64,000 nucleotides of DNA from Sceloporus undulatus (lineage: Eukaryota > Chordata > Lepidosauria > Squamata > Phrynosomatidae). The notes below the pieces were generated by a model. That model searched no databases and had not been told where the DNA came from. It worked only from the letters and a program-made list of their open reading frames with translations. The position numbers and the translations under genes are program-made. The DNA lies in the NCBI RefSeq assembly GCF_019175285.1, contig NC_056526.1:121332599-121396598 (forward strand), given 5' to 3'. Shown in pieces: positions 19,347 through 30,780 of this stretch (positions are counted from its first letter, which is position 1; the number at the start of each line of letters is the position of its first letter).

Positions 19347-19395
19347 CTTTGAAAGGGGTCACCGACATAACTTGCCTGAAAAATAAAAAACCTTG
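19347..19395 (+). ncRNA. DANCR: DANCR-like host gene, candidate exon 3
   Basis: A 49-nt candidate exon between acceptor TTTATCAACAG (ending 19346) and the near-perfect donor TTG then GTAAGT (from 19396). The polypyrimidine tract is imperfect (T-rich with purines). It follows snoRNA copy 2 at a typical distance for splicing-coupled snoRNA release. Confidence 0.45.
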
Positions 19396-19754
19396 GTAAG
19401 TTGTATGAATAGACTACAAGTGATTCACTAGAAATTGCAGGTGATTCAGTAGAATGATTCAGTAGAAATTGCAGGTGTAGCAGGGAAAGAGTTCATTGCC
19501 AAGTTAAGAAGGGCAGACATCTGAGTACCTATTCATCATTACTATTAAGTCCTGGAATTGCTTCAGAGTGTGGATGGTGGTATTTACCAGTAAGATCCCT
19601 AGGAATATAGCTGTGGAGTGACTTGCACTATATGACAGAATTCAGCAAGAATTTGTTAGGCAACAAGTTATTTTATCGGGGTTGTGAGAGTGAAGATAGT
19701 ATGAATCTATGACAGTTACAGAAATAAGGCTTGCATCTAGTTGTTAGTCTAAAC

Positions 19755-19891
19755 CAGTGGTCCCCAAACTGTTATCTTTAAGGGGTTTTGTACTTCAGCT
19801 CATAGAATCCCAGACTATTGGACAACATGGCTGAGGGTTGTCGGAGCTGAAGTCCAAAATCTCTTAAACGGCACAGTTTGGGGACCACTGG
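19755..19891. mobile_element. hAT MITE, TIR CAGTGGTCCCCAAACTGT
   Basis: 137-bp inverted-repeat element, CAGTGGTCCCCAAACTGT to CAGTTTGGGGACCACTG; flanks GTCTAAAC / GTCTACAG are a decayed 8-bp duplication. In the third host intron. The 51-bp element at 30722 carries similar ends. Confidence 0.8.
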
Positions 19892-20868
19892 TCTACAGTA
19901 AATTGCTTGAATCAGTTGTTCAACACTTGTGTGCATCCCACTGAGTACTGTAAATGGGTCTGTTCTACTTTAGAACTACCACTTGGATTAAACCACAATA
20001 TATACTTATGTAGGGTTGGCAATTTCATAATATTAAGGCAAGTGTCATACTTGGAAAACATTTACAACTTGGCCTGAGATCCTACAGCTTTAGGTGGAGT
20101 ATAATGTTCTGCCCACAGTGCTATGTTTATTCCTCTCATCCTGGCAGCTGTTATATGCCCTAGGAAGGCCGCTGCTACCACTTCTTACAGGTAGAGAGGG
20201 GAAGGAGCTAATTCCGATGAAGCAATAGTTGGTCTTGGCTTGGTAGAGAAGCATGTGCTGACAGATGGAGTGCACCCTTATTTTCTTTCCCCTGGGAACC
20301 TAGAGCAGCTGCACCTACATTGTCTTAATTGCCTCCCATGCTATCAGTAAGCAGCAGCACTTAATAGTTATAGGAGGATGCTGTGAACAGTGTACAAGTG
20401 GCAGAGAAAAGCCCTCTGCCCCCCTTCCAAAGAGACATATGCACATGCGAACCACCCTTAATGTGTGTATATCAGTTAACCAGATGTCTCCCTTGGTGTG
20501 CGAGCTAGCAAAAATGATTGAAAATGACAATGTTTGCACTATGTGCTCTTTCTGCAAAAGTGGATTTTGATGCTGGAAGTTCAGCCACAGTGAATTCCCA
20601 TCCCTAAAAGGAGTTACAGGGTTTCACCACCTAAGCATGTGCCAAGTATAGGAGTGCAATGCAATTCTCAATTGCAAGAACTATCTGGTCCATCCTCCTC
20701 AAGCTATTTGTAAATCATGATGGATATCTACCATGTTTAGCTTTTCTGGCAAAGTTAAGCATCACCACCTTAGGGAGTATTTCAGGGTCAGAAGGTTAAT
20801 TTGGAGTTAACTCTCAGGGAAAGAATGCCTGACTTCTCCACTATTAGATATGTACCATACTTTAAGCT
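19892..20868. other. No recognisable feature
   Basis: Third host intron; no snoRNA fold or exon convincingly seen. Confidence 0.5.
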
Positions 20869-20870
20869 TA

Positions 20871-21179
20871 GGGCCTGTGCAGACCGGTCATTAAGGCTGG
20901 CCTGGGGGTGGAGTTGGGGCATGGTGTCCATACAATGCATGCTCTAACTCTGCTCCATGGTGGCATGATGCTGCCTGCCACTCCTCGTGGCACACAGTGT
21001 CATGGCACTCCTCTGGCACTGTGTTTACACGATGCAGCGCCAAAGGAGCATCTTAAAGCCACAGCGCTGCAGCTATTGCATCTTTGAAAGTTCAGGTTAG
21101 GGCTGTAGAGTGTAGTTGCCTTGGCCCTGATCCAGCACAGAGGGAGGCGGCTGCCCCTTAGGGGTGCTCTGCACAGCCC
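20871..21179. mobile_element. Harbinger-like MITE, TIR GGGCCTGTGCAGACC
   Basis: Ends GGGCCTGTGCAGACC and GCTCTGCACAGCCC are inverted. GC-rich internal sequence. The left flank TTA resembles a Harbinger target but the right flank differs. Confidence 0.5.
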
Positions 21180-21241
21180 TGGAGTGTTTATGTGCAGGAT
21201 AGCTTCTAAATTATTTTTCTTTTCTTTTTTTTTCCCCACAG

Positions 21242-21950
21242 CAAAATGAAGCTACCAACTTCTAGAATATGGAAGCATTTGCACAATACAAGTTATTCTG
21301 ATAAAATAAATATTGTTTGGAAATGCCGTGGAAAGAAATATGTATTTCCAGATGCTACAAAAATGACTAAACATATCCATGTATATACAACGTGTCCTGT
21401 ACAGACTAAGAAATGCATAATGGATTTATATTGGGGATGCTATGATAATGTTAGTCCAGGTAGCAACTCCCGGTGTTCTCAGTCAGGAGGTTCTCCTTCT
21501 GCCATGTCTATAACATTAACAAATTGTGCAAAAGACTCTTCAACATATGATATCTGAAGATCAGAGGGATGAAGTAAGCAAGCTCTTGCCAGAGAAATAT
21601 CTAATTCTGGAATGCCATTGTACTGTGGAAATACATTGTGACAAGAACCTATTCTATGAGCAAGCTTGTTTCATACTAAAAATTTGTGACAAACTGCAGT
21701 GAACTTTGTGTGAGGAAAGAAGCAATGGGTGGACAGATAGCTTTTCAAAAACATCTACAGTTAGAGATCTTAAAGTATACAAAGTATCTGGGACACCATC
21801 ATCAACAACAATGCTTTTTCAGGATTAACAGCAGAACCTGAAAATTCTCAGCCAGTTAGTTCAGTTGAACAGGACAGTATGCTTTCATCAGGCAAAACTT
21901 TCACTTTTAAAAATTTATAGTGATGGTTCCAGAAAGGCAGAAAAAACAGA
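21242..21950 (+). pseudogene. Decayed BED-finger hAT-transposase-like sequence; possible terminal exon of the host RNA
   Basis: A very strong acceptor (long T tract then CCCCACAG, ending 21241) precedes an ORF at 21246-21557 of 103 residues. Its first 60 residues look like a BED zinc finger of hAT-type transposases or ZBED proteins: a TSRIWKH start, a CRGKKYVFPDATKMTKHI stretch, then CP. One zinc-ligand cysteine before GKKY is missing and the ORF ends early; downstream sequence is open only in pieces, so this is not an intact transposase. It lies on the same strand as, and about 1.9 kb past, exon 3, so it could be an exonised transposon serving as the last exon. Similarity is judged by eye. 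Confidence 0.4.
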
Positions 21951-22018
21951 TAGCAATAGCTTTGACATATGGAGACAAATCATGTTGCAAAACAGCAGTG
22001 GGAGTCTCTGCTTGGAGA

Positions 22019-22130
22019 GCTGGTGTGCAGTAATGGTTTGAGTGGGGGACAGAAGTGACCAGGGCGCAAATCCCTGCTTAGCCATGGAAACCCCCTGGGT
22101 GATCTCTGAGGGAAGCTGTGGCAAGCTTCC
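22019..22130 (+). mobile_element. Sauria-type SINE, 5' part
   Basis: AGCTGGTGTGCAGTAATGGT head and GCTTAGCCATGGAAACCC core. Confidence 0.75.
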
Positions 22131-22740
22131 TCTAGATAGAAGTTAAGAAAATATAAAAATTTTACAATGTATTGTTATATAATGACCAAGGTCATTCTTT
22201 ATTTTAATACCATGGACAGACAGATAGGTTTTTTGGGGGGAGGGGGACACTGTAGAAGAATTTCTGAAAAGTTACATTTCTAGCTAAGAGTCTGTACTTG
22301 TTGGTCATGCACAAACATAAGGAAGCTTTGTGAAATTCACTTTGAATCATTTTTCTCTATACAGTAAAGAACAACAAGCCCTAGACCTACCTTAGACCCT
22401 TCCCTATAATAACAGTAGTTGATTGTTGGGATCAAGCAAGGGTAATGTATAACTGTTGCCCTCATTCGCTTACTGTTCTGAAAGTTAAATACTCTCAGTA
22501 TACAGAACATGGGTTTAGACTACTTAACTACAATATGTTTCTATGGTAACTGCTTTTTAGATTTCATTGGAATTTTGAGCAATGAAGTAATTTGTCCAAA
22601 ATAACTTTCATCAAAAGCTACTCTTAAGCATAAGGATTAAGGTAGTTGGGCTTTATATGAGATGTAAACATGGTTTGAACTTGATGGATCAACTTTTTTT
22701 TGTACAAAATTGAAGGTGATGTTGGAACACAAGCAAAAAA
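22131..22740. other. No recognisable feature
   Basis: AT-rich sequence downstream of the host gene; no clear polyadenylation site could be assigned. Confidence 0.5.
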
Positions 22741-22742
22741 TA

Positions 22743-23050
22743 CAGGTTGAGCCTCCCTTATCCTCAGTAATCCAAAATATTCTGAAATCTAAAACTCTCC
22801 ATGTAGGTAGCTGAGATGGTGATACTTTGTTTTCTGGTGGTTCAGTTTATGAACAAATTAAATACTGTGTTTAAGATTGCCTTCTGGCTATGTGTATAAG
22901 GTACATACAAAACAAATGAATTTCATGTTTAGACTTGGGTCACATCTCCAACATCTCATTATGTATATGCAAATATTCCAAAATCTAAAAAACTCCAAAA
23001 TCCAAAACACTTATGGTCCCAAGCAATTCAGATAAGGGAGTCTCAACCTG
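22743..23050. mobile_element. Tigger-type element, mammalian-like family, copy 1
   Basis: Ends CAGGTTGAGCCTCCCTTATC and GATAAGGGAGTCTCAACCTG, TA on both sides. Internal phrases (TGCAAATATTCCAAAATC, GAATTTCATGTTTAGACTTG) resemble a well-known mammalian Tigger family as I remember it. Copy 2 at 32467-32822. Confidence 0.8.
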
Positions 23051-23052
23051 TA

Positions 23053-24255
23053 CTAAAAGTCTGTTGCAGCCTTGGTTCAACCATTCTGTTATCAGTTTCC
23101 ATTTATTGAAATAAAAATTGTGAACAAAGAAACTAGTTTGTGTTTGACTAAAATTTGTAATCCTTCAGTTAGAGACCTGCATATCTTGCCTCTCATAGTA
23201 TCTAGGGAAGGCATGAGAAAAGTGGGCCATATGCACCCCACAGGGGTCAATTTATTTGAGGGAACACATTTTTGGTCCCATTTGCACCTTAGGAATGGGG
23301 AACCAATAGCTTCCACTTCAGCAGATCAGGGAAAGGGGAGAATTGTTTCAAGCACACAACCCCATCTTCCAGTGGCTGGACCAATGGTTATACCTTGGTT
23401 GTTTTGCTGAGTGGAGGCACTGATTTGGAATGGTGCCTTCTGTGTACACTTCAATGGTAGGTAGTTTTCCTTCCTTGTGTGCTTTTTAAAAAACTGGCAA
23501 AGGTATAAGCAGTACCGGGGTTGGTGTATTTTTTGCATTCTAATTTTCCATTCAGGAAGTCAACAAGTATATCTTGGTGAGGGGCAGATTGAGTCAGAAA
23601 CTAGCAAGGCACAAGAAAGAATGGACAATCCCAGTTTTGTAATTTGGACCACACATTTTTTTTGGGACCAATGCCCCCTTCTCCCCACATCAAAAATGTT
23701 GGAATTTTAAGCAGATTCTGCTGTCTTCTGTCTGATGAAAAACATAAATAGAACTTGGAAGTTATTGACAAGCTGATCACACCTCACCCCAAATCTGGTT
23801 GCCTAGCTTGCTTTTCCTACATATGGCAATACATTTGCGGAAATGGCAGCTCTTTGATGTTCTGTCTTCTGTCTGCAGCATGCATATGTGATGCCATATG
23901 GTACTGTCCTATATGTTAACTGGACAAGGATGAATTATTAATGCAATTGCAACATGCTCCAAAGCCCATAATAACTGTGATGGGGGTGGGGGTGTGCTAC
24001 TGATGGTGTTGCAGACATCTTATACTCTTGATACTGTTGAAAGAGAAATGTCCCTGGGGAACATTTATGCCCCAAGGTTTCCAGCTGTGGTGTGCCTGGC
24101 AGAAACAGGTTTGCTTTAACACAGTGCAAAAGCAACTCTCCCAATAGGAGAGCTGGTATATACAGAAATGAAGCCCAGTTTTAGAAAGACTCTTAAGGAG
24201 GGATGCATTGTGCGAGAAATGGTCTCCATGCATCTGACTTTTAATTGTGTGACAT
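23053..24255. other. No recognisable feature
   Basis: Frames of 60-112 residues occur on both strands but none shows a known domain or splice context. Confidence 0.5.
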
Positions 24256-24452
24256 GGGTCTAATCTACACTGCATAATTTAATGCAGCTTGACACAATTT
24301 TAACTGCCATGACTCACTGCTTTTGAATGCTGGCATTTTGTGAGCTATTTAGCTGCCTCTGTGCAAACTACACATCCCAAAATTTCTTAGTATTGGGCCA
24401 TGGCACTTTAAGTGGTGTCAAATGGTATTATTTCTGCAGTGCAGATTAGACA
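24256..24452. mobile_element. Palindromic MITE family P, copy 7 (diverged)
   Basis: TCTAATCTACACTGCATAAT to ATTTCTGCAGTGCAGATTAG. A separate one-arm remnant lies at 25779-25817. Confidence 0.7.
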
Positions 24453-24794
24453 ACAGATTACTACTAAGAGTGGCAATCTCACATGCATCTGCATGCACTG
24501 GGTTCTGCCCCCGTGTTGCACATGCACAGTATGTAGTGCTTACTGTCAGTGGCATAACACAAAGGAAAGACTTGATCCTGACCAGTCTGGTGGGTGCTGG
24601 TACCTATTACATGTGACTTTTCAAAGAAGAAGCACTTGTTAGTTTGGGTGGTTTCATGTGAATCATTGCATGGTAGTTCCATGTGAATCATTACTAACCC
24701 CCAGTTTTACACAATATATACTCAGCCTTGATGTGCCACACTCTGCTTGGTGGGGAAGAGGGGGTAGCTGAGTAAATATTCTCAGCGAGAAAAA

Positions 24795-25030
24795 TATGTA
24801 TGCATGTACACCTTCAAGATGCCTGTCAACTTATGGTGACATAATAAATTTCATGCAGTTTTCATAGGAGTACTCAGAGATGGCATTGCCACTTCCTTCC
24901 TTCCTCTGAAATACAGCCTGCCGCACCTTTTGTTTGTCAGTGGTCTCCCATCCAAGTACCAACCAGGGCTAACTCTGCTTAGCTTCTAGGATCAGATAGG
25001 ATCTGGTGCTTTTAGGCTGTTGATACCTCT
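24795..25030 (-). mobile_element. 5S-Sauria SINE
   Basis: The reverse strand carries a 5S rRNA-like head: GGTCTCCCATCCAAGTACCA, then CTTAGCTTCTAGGATCAGA, joined to a Sauria-like tail (ACCTTCAAGATGCCTGTCAA). A 5S-derived SINE, not a 5S gene. Confidence 0.85.
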
Positions 25031-26270
25031 AGATAGAAACCAGAGCTTAATTTTGGGCATTTGTGTTGCGTGTATAATTGAGCAGAAACATAAAGTAATT
25101 GCTTTCAGTTTCAGAATGTAAGCCGGAGATGAGGTGGGAGCTAATTCAACATGGTAGGTGTAGCTGATCTAAGGCACAATGTTAACTTGACATCTACCTA
25201 AAACTTTGTAGAAAGAAATGCCTTTTCTAAAGCTTGTGAGGAGCAGACATTATCAAGGTAATTTGTGTGGGAAGTGTTTCTGTCTGGAGAACACATAAAG
25301 AAAATTGCAGATAAATAGGCAGTATATTAAGCAGTATAATTTGGAAATTTCAAATTCTCCATGTTTTTCCAAATCCTAGTTTCCAGAAGGGATTCAAGGG
25401 GAACCAGCCCTCCATCACTTCTTTGTGATCATGATATTAATTTAATATCAAAAAGCATGTGTCAGGCAGGTAGGCCAAACAGGGGCTCCCCATCACAGGA
25501 AACCAGCTATGCTAGGTTGAACCGGATAGCCCAGCCTGGGAGAAGCCCACACACAAGCCATGATGGGATCTTTCAAGGTTGGAATCAGCATAATCCTTAG
25601 ACTATGGAGAGGTGAAGGTGAGTTAGACTGGGAGATTGCTTGCATGTCATAGACAAAGGGAGTTTCCTTCCAGGAATGAAACTCTTTTCATGTGAGAACA
25701 TTTATACTAATTGTCTATTCATTATTGCATACCCCAACCATTTTCCCCCCAACCATTATTGCATACCCCAACCAAATTGTGTCAAGCTGCATTAAATTAT
25801 GCAGTGTAGATTCATCCCAAGAATACTGCCTTTGAATATGAATGTGGGTGCTTTTGCATTAGCAATTTGATCTAGTTTGGAGCAGGACAGAACCGCTGCC
25901 CAACTTCTACTAGATTCCCCAATAAACTGGTGATTCCATTTGCTGCAGCATCTGTTGAGTCATGTCTGTTCTAGATCCCCCTGGATTGGAGCTAAGCTTA
26001 AGGATCAGTATAGCATTTCCATCAGCAAACCCTACATCTCTCTACCTTGTCCCATCTTTGTTTTGTTAGTTCTTGTGTGTGTGTGTGTGTGTGTTGATTA
26101 TTCTACCAATAAAACTAAGAAACCTTATTTGGAATTGCCTCTGAAATTCCGTGTAATTTGGAACTGATATACACAGGGGCCAGATCCCAGGTTGAACATT
26201 CCCCAGCCAAAATATATTTTTATTTGAGCTATTAAAATTCCTTTAATATATATTATTTTGTGGGTTCCAC
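25031..26270. other. Mostly unassigned sequence
   Basis: Contains a MITE P end fragment (25779-25817) and a (TG)n run (26074-26092); no gene seen. Confidence 0.5.
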
Positions 26271-26274
26271 TTCA

Positions 26275-26405
26275 GTAACTTAGCAGTTTGGGTAACAATT
26301 CTTAACATCTTTGCCTGATGAAGAAGCAAGTGGAGCTTCAAAAGCTTGCGTCACGTGTTTTGCGCATTTTGGTTGTTTGAATAAAGGTATCACTGTTTCA
26401 TGGAT
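26275..26405 (+). mobile_element. Penelope-like element type B, 3' unit
   Basis: TTGCCTGATGAAGAAGCAAG (26311-26330), GCTTCAAAAGCTTGCG and the tail TTGAATAAAGGTATCACTG match the type B unit at 33558-33860. A hammerhead-like layout is recognisable at 26311-26350, degenerate. Confidence 0.55.
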
Positions 26406-26464
26406 TTTGGATATTCTTGTACTTTGCTATGTGGCCAACACATACATCTCTGTTCTAGATAAAG

Positions 26465-26815
26465 GTTGTTGTTGTTAACTGACCAGGTCGAACCTGTCAA
26501 ATAATGACCCTGTGGATGAAACATCTCCAAGATCCCCTGTCCTCCACTACTCTGCTTAGATCCTGCAAATTCAGACTTGTGACTTCTCTAATTGAATCTA
26601 TCCATTTGGTGTGCAGTCTTCCTCTCTTTCTCTTGCCGTCTACCTTTCCTAGAATTATTGTCTTTTCTAATGAGCCATGCCTTCTCATGATGTGGCCAAA
26701 GTGCAGCAGTCTCAACTTGAACATCTTGGCTTCTAGGAAGATTTCAGGCTTGATCTGTTCAAAAAGCCATTTGTTTGTCTTTTTGGCTGTCCATAGTATC
26801 TTCAGCACTCAACTC
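26465..26815 (-). mobile_element. BovB LINE, C-terminal ORF fragment
   Basis: The 103-residue minus frame includes FKLRLLHFGHIMRRHGSLEK and KWIDSIREVTSLNLQDLS, the conserved C-terminus of the BovB polyprotein. 5' truncated. Confidence 0.85.
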
Positions 26816-26829
26816 CAGCACCACATCCA

Positions 26830-27005
26830 GTTGAAGACAGACACTGGTAAAGTGAAAAGCAGTAGTACAGGGCGTTTGCTTTGATCAAGGAAATCACAGC
26901 CTTGACTGAGTCTGCAAGACCTGAGCAGAGCAGCTGAGTTCTTGGAAGTCTATCATTCATAGCATCACTATAAGTCAATTTTAGCTTGGTGGCAAATAAC
27001 AACAA
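26830..27005 (+). mobile_element. BovB 3' end, opposite orientation
   Basis: CTGAGCAGAGCAGCTGAGTT, ATTCATAGCATCACTATAAG and GGTGGCAAATAACAACA are the BovB tail on the plus strand, adjacent to the minus-strand copy. Confidence 0.6.
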
Positions 27006-27839
27006 AAGACCTGAGCTTAATATTTTTGACAGTCCCACTTTTCTGATCATATTCAAACCAAGCAGCTTCCCTCAAAAAGAATTGTAGCTCCTACAATGTA
27101 ACCGATTCTAGAAGGTGAGAAGAGAACCAGGTCATAAACATTTGTTAGGATACTACTCTTAAGTCTATAAAATCTAATCTATAAACACATCCAAAGAGAA
27201 GGCAGGCCATTTTTTAACAAGTCCATGAAATATATTTTCCAAATGAATTCCCAATATATCCATTTGTTTATCCATTAATGCTTGTATGCAGCTTTGTGTA
27301 TTGCCAATCATTTAATAATCTTGAAAGTCTTTGCATAGGTTTTAAAATTCTACTTGTTTTGTACATTTCAATTTGTATTCACCAGGGTCCACATAACTGT
27401 TCAAAGCAATGTCCTTGGACATTTGCTTATTTATAACCTTGTCTTAGGTCCTAGCCCCATAATTTTTGCCTCAGAACACAAATGTCTATGTATGCAACTG
27501 TCTATATATAATTCCAGGCTGTTGGATTCAAAGGATATCACATCATTTGTATATTGCTTTTCACTCATTGTTTGCTTGCCTTCTCATGTCTTAATATTAG
27601 TTGTCATCCAAACCATGATCTGTTCTAAAGATGGTAATTCTTCTCTAGGAGGAGTATGAAAATCAAAAAGTTGGCGTAAATAATACAGAATACTTGGCAT
27701 AACTTTCTTTTTGTTGAGTCTCTTTGATTCTACTCACTTTGTTTTCAGTTCAGATTTTAATATTTATATGACTCAGTAGTGATGCAATTTGAGTAGTAAA
27801 GGGAGTTGGAGAAAATGGAAGTTGCCATTTGTAATTTGA

Positions 27840-28060
27840 ATATTTTTAAGCAGTTGTAGACATAATGGTAGAGCGGCATTGAATCTCTCTGCCAGACCCT
27901 GAAATTAGTTATCCATGCTTTTATTACCTCAAGATTAGATTTACCACTTGGATTGCTTGGGGAAAAAAAAACCCAGTTTGCATATAATTGAGTACTGGGG
28001 AACATATTTGTTGCATTCTTGCTGAGGAAAAAAAGCTTCAGAATGCCTTGCATCATTGCC
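27840..28060 (+). mobile_element. L2/CR1-clade LINE fragment
   Basis: Plus-strand translation KLVIHAFITSRLDLPLGLLG resembles the conserved VHAFVTSRLDYCN motif of L2/CR1 reverse transcriptases. Flanks 27006-27839 and 28061-28884 hold nothing I recognise. Confidence 0.45.
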
Positions 28061-28884
28061 TAGAAAAGGGAAATAGCTATGTTGCTCATCAGACAAGCAC
28101 GATATTTAATTAAAAAATGCTTTCAAAGTCTTGTGAAAACCATACTATGGTTTCATGCTTTTCATGCTTGCTGTCTTGTTAGCTGGCAAATATCCACTAT
28201 GGCAAGAACCTTTGGAACAGTTTCAGTAAACTGCTAATTCTTAAGCCTTTGAAGAAAGAATTAAAATTAGATTTTGTAGAGCGCTCTGCATGAATTTCTC
28301 AAAGGAATTCTTGAAGAAGTTAGCCTGACACTCTTCTACTAATTACAAATGTACGGACTATCCACATTTATTCTAAAAAAGGCAGTTACTATTGTACTTA
28401 GCTTGAGTCTTGTGATGTTATTTCTATTCTTCTTTGATTTGAGGACCAGTATGCCAATGCATTGCAAAAGTTGGGTGTATTCAAGAAGAATTTGCACTTC
28501 TTAAAGAACAGCCTCTTTTGCAAGAACTGCTTCTCAGAATTAAGTTTCAAGAGCCATTTCTGATATGTCATGGGAATCTTCTGTGGCTCAGAAAAATAAT
28601 GGCAAAATCCCACTAGACATTCATTCACTAGGTATGGCAGAGGGAAAAATAAAAGTGTGTGGCTCTTCAGATTGACATCCAAACAGCATGGTCTCTTGGT
28701 ATCAAATCATTTCTCTCTGATATTCTTATTCTTCCCATGTCTGTGTGCATATCTCTGGGGATAGTCAACTACACTGACTTGCTTATAAATATGAAACAAT
28801 ATGGATCTTAGTCTACACTCAAAAATAAAGAGGTCTTCAATATCAAGAGTGTTCTAAGGAAGAAAGTAGCTGCAACATTAATTT

Positions 28885-29300
28885 CCGAGTGATTCAGAGG
28901 TGGCTCCTCTATTTTGTTTTCATACTCTCCAACATTTCACAGATGAAAACCAAGCTATGCGTACCAATCAACATTGGAGTGTGGTCGGGATGGCAAACGT
29001 TATTAATAAGGGAGACCCCCACCTTTCTTTCAGTAATAGCAGCTTGGCAGTTAATAGCTTGTGTCTGGAAAACAGCTGATGATTTAAATATTAACAAATT
29101 GTATGCTAAGTTTTGGGATCTTGCTGTATTGGGGGGGGGGGAGGAAGCCCTAACCTATAAAGTTAAATACCTGAATGGAGACACAGACAACTTTACAGAA
29201 ATTTGGTTTCCTTTTATTAGGTGCAGTAAGAAACACAAAGAGATGTGATGTTGATTTTATCATGTTGCTATTTTTTTTGTCTGTACCTCTTCTTGTATTT
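28885..29300 (+). mobile_element. L1 LINE, ORF2 C-terminal fragment
   Basis: The translation includes FLSVIAAWQLIACVWKTADD and TYKVKYLNGDTDNFTEIW, as in the C-terminus of squamate L1 ORF2. A G-run interrupts the frame at about 29131. Confidence 0.6.
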
Positions 29301-29489
29301 ATAGTTACAGAGCTGAGGACAAAGTGTTGCTTTTCAAATGTAGTTGGAGTACACTTCCCCACATTCCCCAGAACAGGCTATGTTTGGTTAAGGCTGCTGG
29401 ACTTTCAGTCCATTATTATCTTGGGGAACACATGATTCCCAAATGAACAACGATTTTGAACAGTTCTTGAAAATCGGCTGCTGTGGGAC

Positions 29490-29560
29490 AGATGGAGAAC
29501 AGATTGGGGACTTCCGGTGACATCGGCGGCATTCTCCCGTGCGGTAAGACACTTTCTTCC
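29490..29560 (+). promoter_or_regulatory. ETS-motif, donor-like GC patch (uncertain)
   Basis: GGACTTCCGGTGACATCGGC (ETS core in reverse) is followed by CCGTGCG then GTAAGA, a donor-like sequence at 29544. It could be a lone promoter/first exon or the 5' UTR start of a degraded LINE. No supporting acceptor seen. Confidence 0.3.
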
Positions 29561-29739
29561 CCTGTTCTGTACCCTTCCTCTCCATTCCATTCCCGTGCCA
29601 TGGACAGCCGTGCAATAAATTTATTTGTTTCAAGGTGCAAGAAGAAATGCAAATGACTTGAGGGAAGGAAGGAGCAACTAATATACCCATTTAGATTTGA
29701 TTTCCCCATTACCTGGATGTGCACATGCTTCGGATCACA

Positions 29740-30713
29740 TTCTTTTTCTTCTGGGAGCCTGACCTAGTGTTCATCGATCTGAACACTGAAAGGTTATCAA
29801 TTCTCTCAAAAGCATGCTGTTTCCAGATGTTAGATATGAAATATGGGGACCCTGAAATACAGCATGGGATATGCAGAGTGTGCGAACACAATAAAAATGT
29901 ACTAAGATCTTTGTGGGATAAGTTAGCATTTGGATCAGTGTCAAGCTAGGAATACAGTGAACCTTTTGATTAATAATATTAACTGTTTCCTGGAAGACTT
30001 TTTTTCCAAAGCGTAGAGACTTTCTCACAATCCCACTACATATGAAAATAGTTGTTGATTAAATGACAACCTCTCCAATGTTTCTCTGAGTTATGGTGAA
30101 AATTTTGTGATATTTTCATTGGTTTTGGATACCATCTGTAAATTAATTTATATGTTTCTTCCCTTGATTGTGCAAATATTGATTTGAAGGGCTTCATCCT
30201 CCACAAACATCACTAATACCTTCTCCTGCCTGCTCACCTGAGCTTAGTTTAAAACTTTTTAGGAAGTAGACAGGAAGAAGTGTGAAGTGAAGCAAGCAGG
30301 AGGAAGGAAGTGAAGGTTCAGGTACAAGGTAAAGCTAGGAAGAGAGAAAAGGTGCAGCACAGAGTAAGGGAGGAAGCATTGTAAAGGCATGAGGAAAGGA
30401 GAAAATACAGTAGAAGGCAAGACGTGTAGGTGGAGGGTGGAAGGATCAAGAGAAATACGCACAAGGTGAGGCAAAGTACAAGAGAAAGGAGTATGAATTG
30501 TATGTTTGTTCTTACTTCCTTCAGCATTTTCCTGATAAATCAGATGGCTGTTACTCTCAGGAGCTTTTTATGGTATTTTCATAGATCTGTACGTTTTTGC
30601 CATTGTAAAAAAACTAGTGGCAATAATTAGAATAACAATATGATTGATGAGACTACAGAAGAAGTGCCTGTACCTAACAAAATGATGTTGTTGTCATAAT
30701 CAACAACATCAAC
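29740..30713. other. No recognisable gene; GA-rich stretch
   Basis: 30260-30500 is purine-rich on plus (GGAGGAAGGAAGTGAAGG-like). No repeat family assigned. Confidence 0.45.
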
Positions 30714-30721
30714 ATTCACAT

Positions 30722-30772
30722 CAGTGGGCCCTAAAACTGTGCCCTTTAAAGAGCACAGTTTGAGGACCACTG
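30722..30772. mobile_element. 51-bp ultra-short hAT derivative with perfect 8-bp TSD
   Basis: Begins CAGTGGGCCCTAAAACTGTG and ends CACAGTTTGAGGACCACTG, with about 12 bases between the arms. Identical ATTCACAT flanks at 30714-30721 and 30773-30780. Ends match the 137-bp hAT MITE at 19755-19891, so it is probably its internal-deletion derivative. Confidence 0.88.
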
Positions 30773-30780
30773 ATTCACAT

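Noticed and set aside
24795-25030. 5S rRNA gene
   Set aside because: The 5S-like head is diverged, joined to a SINE tail and recurs at four other sites; it is a 5S-Sauria SINE.
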